Positions 7,065 through 9,185 of a stretch of DNA of 9,185 bases are shown piece by piece (positions within the stretch are counted from its first letter, which is position 1; the number at the start of each line of letters is the position of its first letter). The stretch covers positions 1 to 9,185 of the forward strand of contig CALBSZ010000408.1 in assembly GCA_937967665.1 (NCBI GenBank), in the 5' to 3' direction. Position numbers and translations under genes: made by a program. The stretch is from an uncultured Planctomycetaceae bacterium. GTDB lineage: Bacteria; Planctomycetota; Planctomycetia; Pirellulales; Pirellulaceae. The notes beneath the pieces were generated by a model. That model was not told the origin of the DNA, made no database searches, and saw only the letters and a list, made by a program, of their open reading frames with translations.

Positions 7065-9011
7065 ATGCTGCGTATGCCCCTTTTTCGATTGCGTGTCGTT
7101 CTGTTCTCTGTCTGTCTGGCGAGTGCATCGCTGGCCGAAGTGACGCCGGATCAACGGACTGAAATCGAAGCTTTAAAGGGCCTGCTTTCGAACGCCGGAA
7201 GCCTCTATCGTCAGGGAAAAGCGAAGGATGCCGGGAAGGTCGTGGCGGAAGTGCAGCAGCGAGTCGACACGCTGGCTGGCGACCCGACCGCCGAACTGCT
7301 CAGCCAAATGAACCCCATCTTCAACGGACTCAAGTCCGCCCATGTCGCGCTCGAACTGGAAGGCGTGAAGCTGCCGCCGCTGAAGATCCCGACAGTGGCA
7401 TCAACTCCCGCGCCCCGTTCGACACCGCGACCGCAACCCCGGCCCACTCCGAAACCGAATACGCCGAATACCCCGGAGCCCGCGCCGGCATCGACCGGCA
7501 CCAGTTTCGTGAAGGAGGTGGCTCCCATCTTGTTGGCCAAGTGTGGCCGCTGTCACGTCAGTAAGGCGAGCGGCATGTTGAGTCTCGCCAATTTCGCGTT
7601 GATCGAGCGCGGCCATCCGACGGCGGGCCTGGTGATCTTTCCCGGCGATGCTTCCGGCAGTCCCCTGATTGCAGTCATCGAAGACGGGGATATGCCACGT
7701 GGCGGACTGAAGATTACCCCCCAGGAACTCGCCACACTCAAGAAATGGATCGACGAGGGCGCGAAATACGACGGTGGCAACAAGCAAGTTCCACTCGTGA
7801 AGTTAAGCAATGTGGCTTCCAGCCAGCCGGTACCGGTCGCGCCGGTGCCCGTCCACCCGACGGGCAGGGAGACCGTGAGTTTCGCGCGCGACATTGCCCC
7901 CGTGCTGGTCGCCAATTGTGACGGCTGCCATGTCGGCTCTGGGAATCCACGCGGCAACTTGAACATGGATACCTTCGAACGATTGATGCGCGGCGGCGAC
8001 AGCGGCGCGCCCGTCGTTCCTGGCAACCCGGCCGATAGTTTGCTCGTCGGCAAACTCAAGGGTACGGCTGGCGGACAGCGCATGCCGGCCGGTGGCCGCC
8101 CGCCTCTTGGCGATGCCGTGATGACGAAGATCGAGACCTGGATTCGGGAAGGTGCGACCTTCGACGGTCCCAACGCCGGCGATCCCTTGACGGCCGTGGC
8201 CGCCTTGGCCAAGGCTCGAAACTCGACGCACGAAGAACTGAGCGTTGCGCGTGCCGAGCAGGCATGGGCGAATTGGAAATTGGGCATGCCCGGAATCGCC
8301 GCGACCCAAGAGGAAACGGAAAATTTCCTGCTCATCGGCAACCTCGGCGAAAACTCCCTCGCCGAACTCGGCGAACAGGCCGAAGCGGTGACTCCTGAAA
8401 TCGCGACCATGCTTGGCGCGCCGTCCGGCCAGCCCTTGGTGAAAGGGCGTATCACGATCTACATTTTCGACCAACGCTACGATTACAGCGAATTCGGCAA
8501 GATGGTCGAGAAACGCGACTTGCCCAAACAATGGCGCGGTCACTGGCGGTTTAATACGGTTGACGCCTACGGGGCCCTGGTGCGAGACCGTTCGGATAGC
8601 TACGACACGCGCACGTTAATCGCCCAGCAGATCGCGGGGACGTACGTCGGTAGCCTCGGCAAAAATACCCCGCATTGGTTCGCCGACGGATCGGCCCGCG
8701 CCACCGCGGCGGCTTTGAATGGTTCCGATTCACGTGTGGTCAAATGGGACGAAGAGCTGGGAAACATCCTCGGCACCATGCAAGCCGCGGACGATTTTCT
8801 CACAGGCAAACTTGCTCCGGAATCGGCCGATATCTGTGCCTACAGCTTCGTCAAATTCCTGCAGGGCGGCGGCAACAAGAGCAAATACAGCAGTCTGCTG
8901 AATGCGCTCCGCAATGGCGAAGATTTTAACGCCGCGTTTTCAAAAGCCTTCGGCGGCAGCCCCAACCAGTTGGCCACCGTCTGGGCCCGCGGCGCCGCGC
9001 GGAAGCGATAG
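7065..9011 (+). CDS. Secreted dihaem cytochrome c-domain protein with peptidase-MA-like C-terminus
   Basis: 648 residues from the ATG at 7065. That start gives a clean signal peptide (LRMPLFRLRVVLFSVCLASASLAE, cleavage likely after about residue 24); the frame also opens at a TTG at 7041. Regions in order: a helical segment (26-100); a Pro/Thr-rich linker (108-142); cytochrome c domain 1 (147-237) with haem motif C160-G-R-C163-H164 and likely distal M210 in DGDMPRGG; a second short Pro/Val linker (250-266); cytochrome c domain 2 (272-368) with C285-D-G-C288-H289 and likely M340 in QRMPAGG; and a C-terminal domain (about 418-648). Both haem domains resemble the short cytochrome domains common in planctomycete secreted proteins. 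The C-terminal part (ITIYIFDQRYDYSEF, TLIAQQIAGTYVG, PHWFADGSARA) looks like a peptidase-MA/DUF1570-type domain in which the usual HExxH is replaced by QQIAG (521-525). It probably acts in the periplasm in electron transfer or binding; the actual role is unknown. No metabolic partner is adjacent. Confidence 0.85.
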   Translation: MLRMPLFRLRVVLFSVCLASASLAEVTPDQRTEIEALKGLLSNAGSLYRQGKAKDAGKVVAEVQQRVDTLAGDPTAELLSQMNPIFNGLKSAHVALELEGVKLPPLKIPTVASTPAPRSTPRPQPRPTPKPNTPNTPEPAPASTGTSFVKEVAPILLAKCGRCHVSKASGMLSLANFALIERGHPTAGLVIFPGDASGSPLIAVIEDGDMPRGGLKITPQELATLKKWIDEGAKYDGGNKQVPLVKLSNVASSQPVPVAPVPVHPTGRETVSFARDIAPVLVANCDGCHVGSGNPRGNLNMDTFERLMRGGDSGAPVVPGNPADSLLVGKLKGTAGGQRMPAGGRPPLGDAVMTKIETWIREGATFDGPNAGDPLTAVAALAKARNSTHEELSVARAEQAWANWKLGMPGIAATQEETENFLLIGNLGENSLAELGEQAEAVTPEIATMLGAPSGQPLVKGRITIYIFDQRYDYSEFGKMVEKRDLPKQWRGHWRFNTVDAYGALVRDRSDSYDTRTLIAQQIAGTYVGSLGKNTPHWFADGSARATAAALNGSDSRVVKWDEELGNILGTMQAADDFLTGKLAPESADICAYSFVKFLQGGGNKSKYSSLLNALRNGEDFNAAFSKAFGGSPNQLATVWARGAARKR

Positions 9012-9014
9012 GAG

Positions 9015-9094
9015 CGAAACGGGGACTGGCTCCATCGTCGTGTTTCGTTCGTCCAGGAAAACCCGGTGGATCGATGGTGCCTGTCCCCCTTTCG
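9015..9094. repeat. Large imperfect inverted repeat (REP-like, possible transcript end)
   Basis: A 23-base left arm (9015-9037, CGAAACGGGGACTGGC... ending CCATCG) pairs with a 23-base right arm (9072-9094, starting CGATGGTGCCTGTCCCC) with only three mismatches across a 34-base loop. It starts three bases after the stop of the dihaem protein gene. There is no T-run after the right arm, so it is not a standard intrinsic terminator, although it would protect or end a 3' transcript. The GGGGACAGGCACC-type core is, from memory, a widespread REP-like motif in many bacteria, sometimes linked to REP-associated tyrosine transposases; none is present here. Confidence 0.8.
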
Positions 9095-9185
9095 CGGACC
9101 AGCAGCGATCCTCTTGACCGCCGCTTAGGCATGAGTCAAGAATAACTTCCGCATCTTCAACGTGCGTGTCGATCGTGTGCTGCGT
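9095..9185. other. Right-edge stretch without a supportable gene
   Basis: About 90 bases to the window end. Short open frames exist on both strands but none has a recognisable start signal or family resemblance, and the stretch is too short to judge. A gene may start or end just beyond the edge. Confidence 0.4.

Noticed and set aside
7553..8455. 300-codon minus-strand open frame
   Set aside because: It is antisense to the dihaem protein, whose CxxCH motifs and signal peptide make the plus strand the coding one.
8926..9132. 68-codon minus-strand frame at the right edge
   Set aside because: It overlaps the end of the dihaem gene and the inverted repeat, has low-complexity Arg-rich content, and shows no ribosome binding site.

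Overview
The window looks like ordinary chromosomal DNA of a moderately GC-rich bacterium, most likely a planctomycete (Pirellulales-like). This is inferred from four signs: a large secreted protein with two planctomycete-style cytochrome c domains (FxxxVxPIL...CxxCH...DGxMPxGG), a split glycine decarboxylase (GcvPA/GcvPB), a YhaM-type exoribonuclease beside RNase R, and short palindromic intergenic repeats of a kind I remember as frequent in planctomycete genomes. No marker gene for taxonomy is present, so the assignment is not firm.

Layout. Positions 1-3143 (minus strand) hold a glycine cleavage operon read gcvT, gcvH, gcvPA, gcvPB. gcvPB runs off the left edge after 65 codons. The four genes encode the aminomethyltransferase, the lipoyl carrier and the two halves of the PLP-dependent decarboxylase, which together oxidise glycine to CO2, ammonia and 5,10-methylene-tetrahydrofolate. 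The L protein is not in the window. Upstream of gcvT, 3144-3348 is non-coding, with two small hairpins and a weak -10-like box. Positions 3349-5652 (minus) encode RNase R with a very basic C-terminal tail. Positions 5653-5942 are non-coding and carry four head-to-tail 26-bp palindromic repeats plus a possible second hairpin element. Positions 5943-6923 (minus) encode a YhaM-like OB-fold/HD-domain 3'-5' exoribonuclease. A short divergent intergenic region follows. Positions 7065-9011 (plus) encode a secreted 648-residue protein: N-terminal helical segment, Pro-rich linker, two mono-haem cytochrome c domains, and a C-terminal domain that reads like a peptidase-MA/DUF1570-type metalloprotease fold without its HExxH motif. 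Directly after its stop lies a large imperfect inverted repeat (9015-9094). The last 90 bases show no supportable gene.

Functional reading. The left two thirds is housekeeping: one-carbon/glycine metabolism and RNA turnover, with two 3'-5' exoribonucleases in the same orientation. I found no defence system, CRISPR array, transposase, tRNA or rRNA. The two items most worth following are the dihaem protein with the apparently inactivated peptidase-like domain, and the repeat arrays, especially the 26-bp tandem hairpins between the two exoribonuclease genes.
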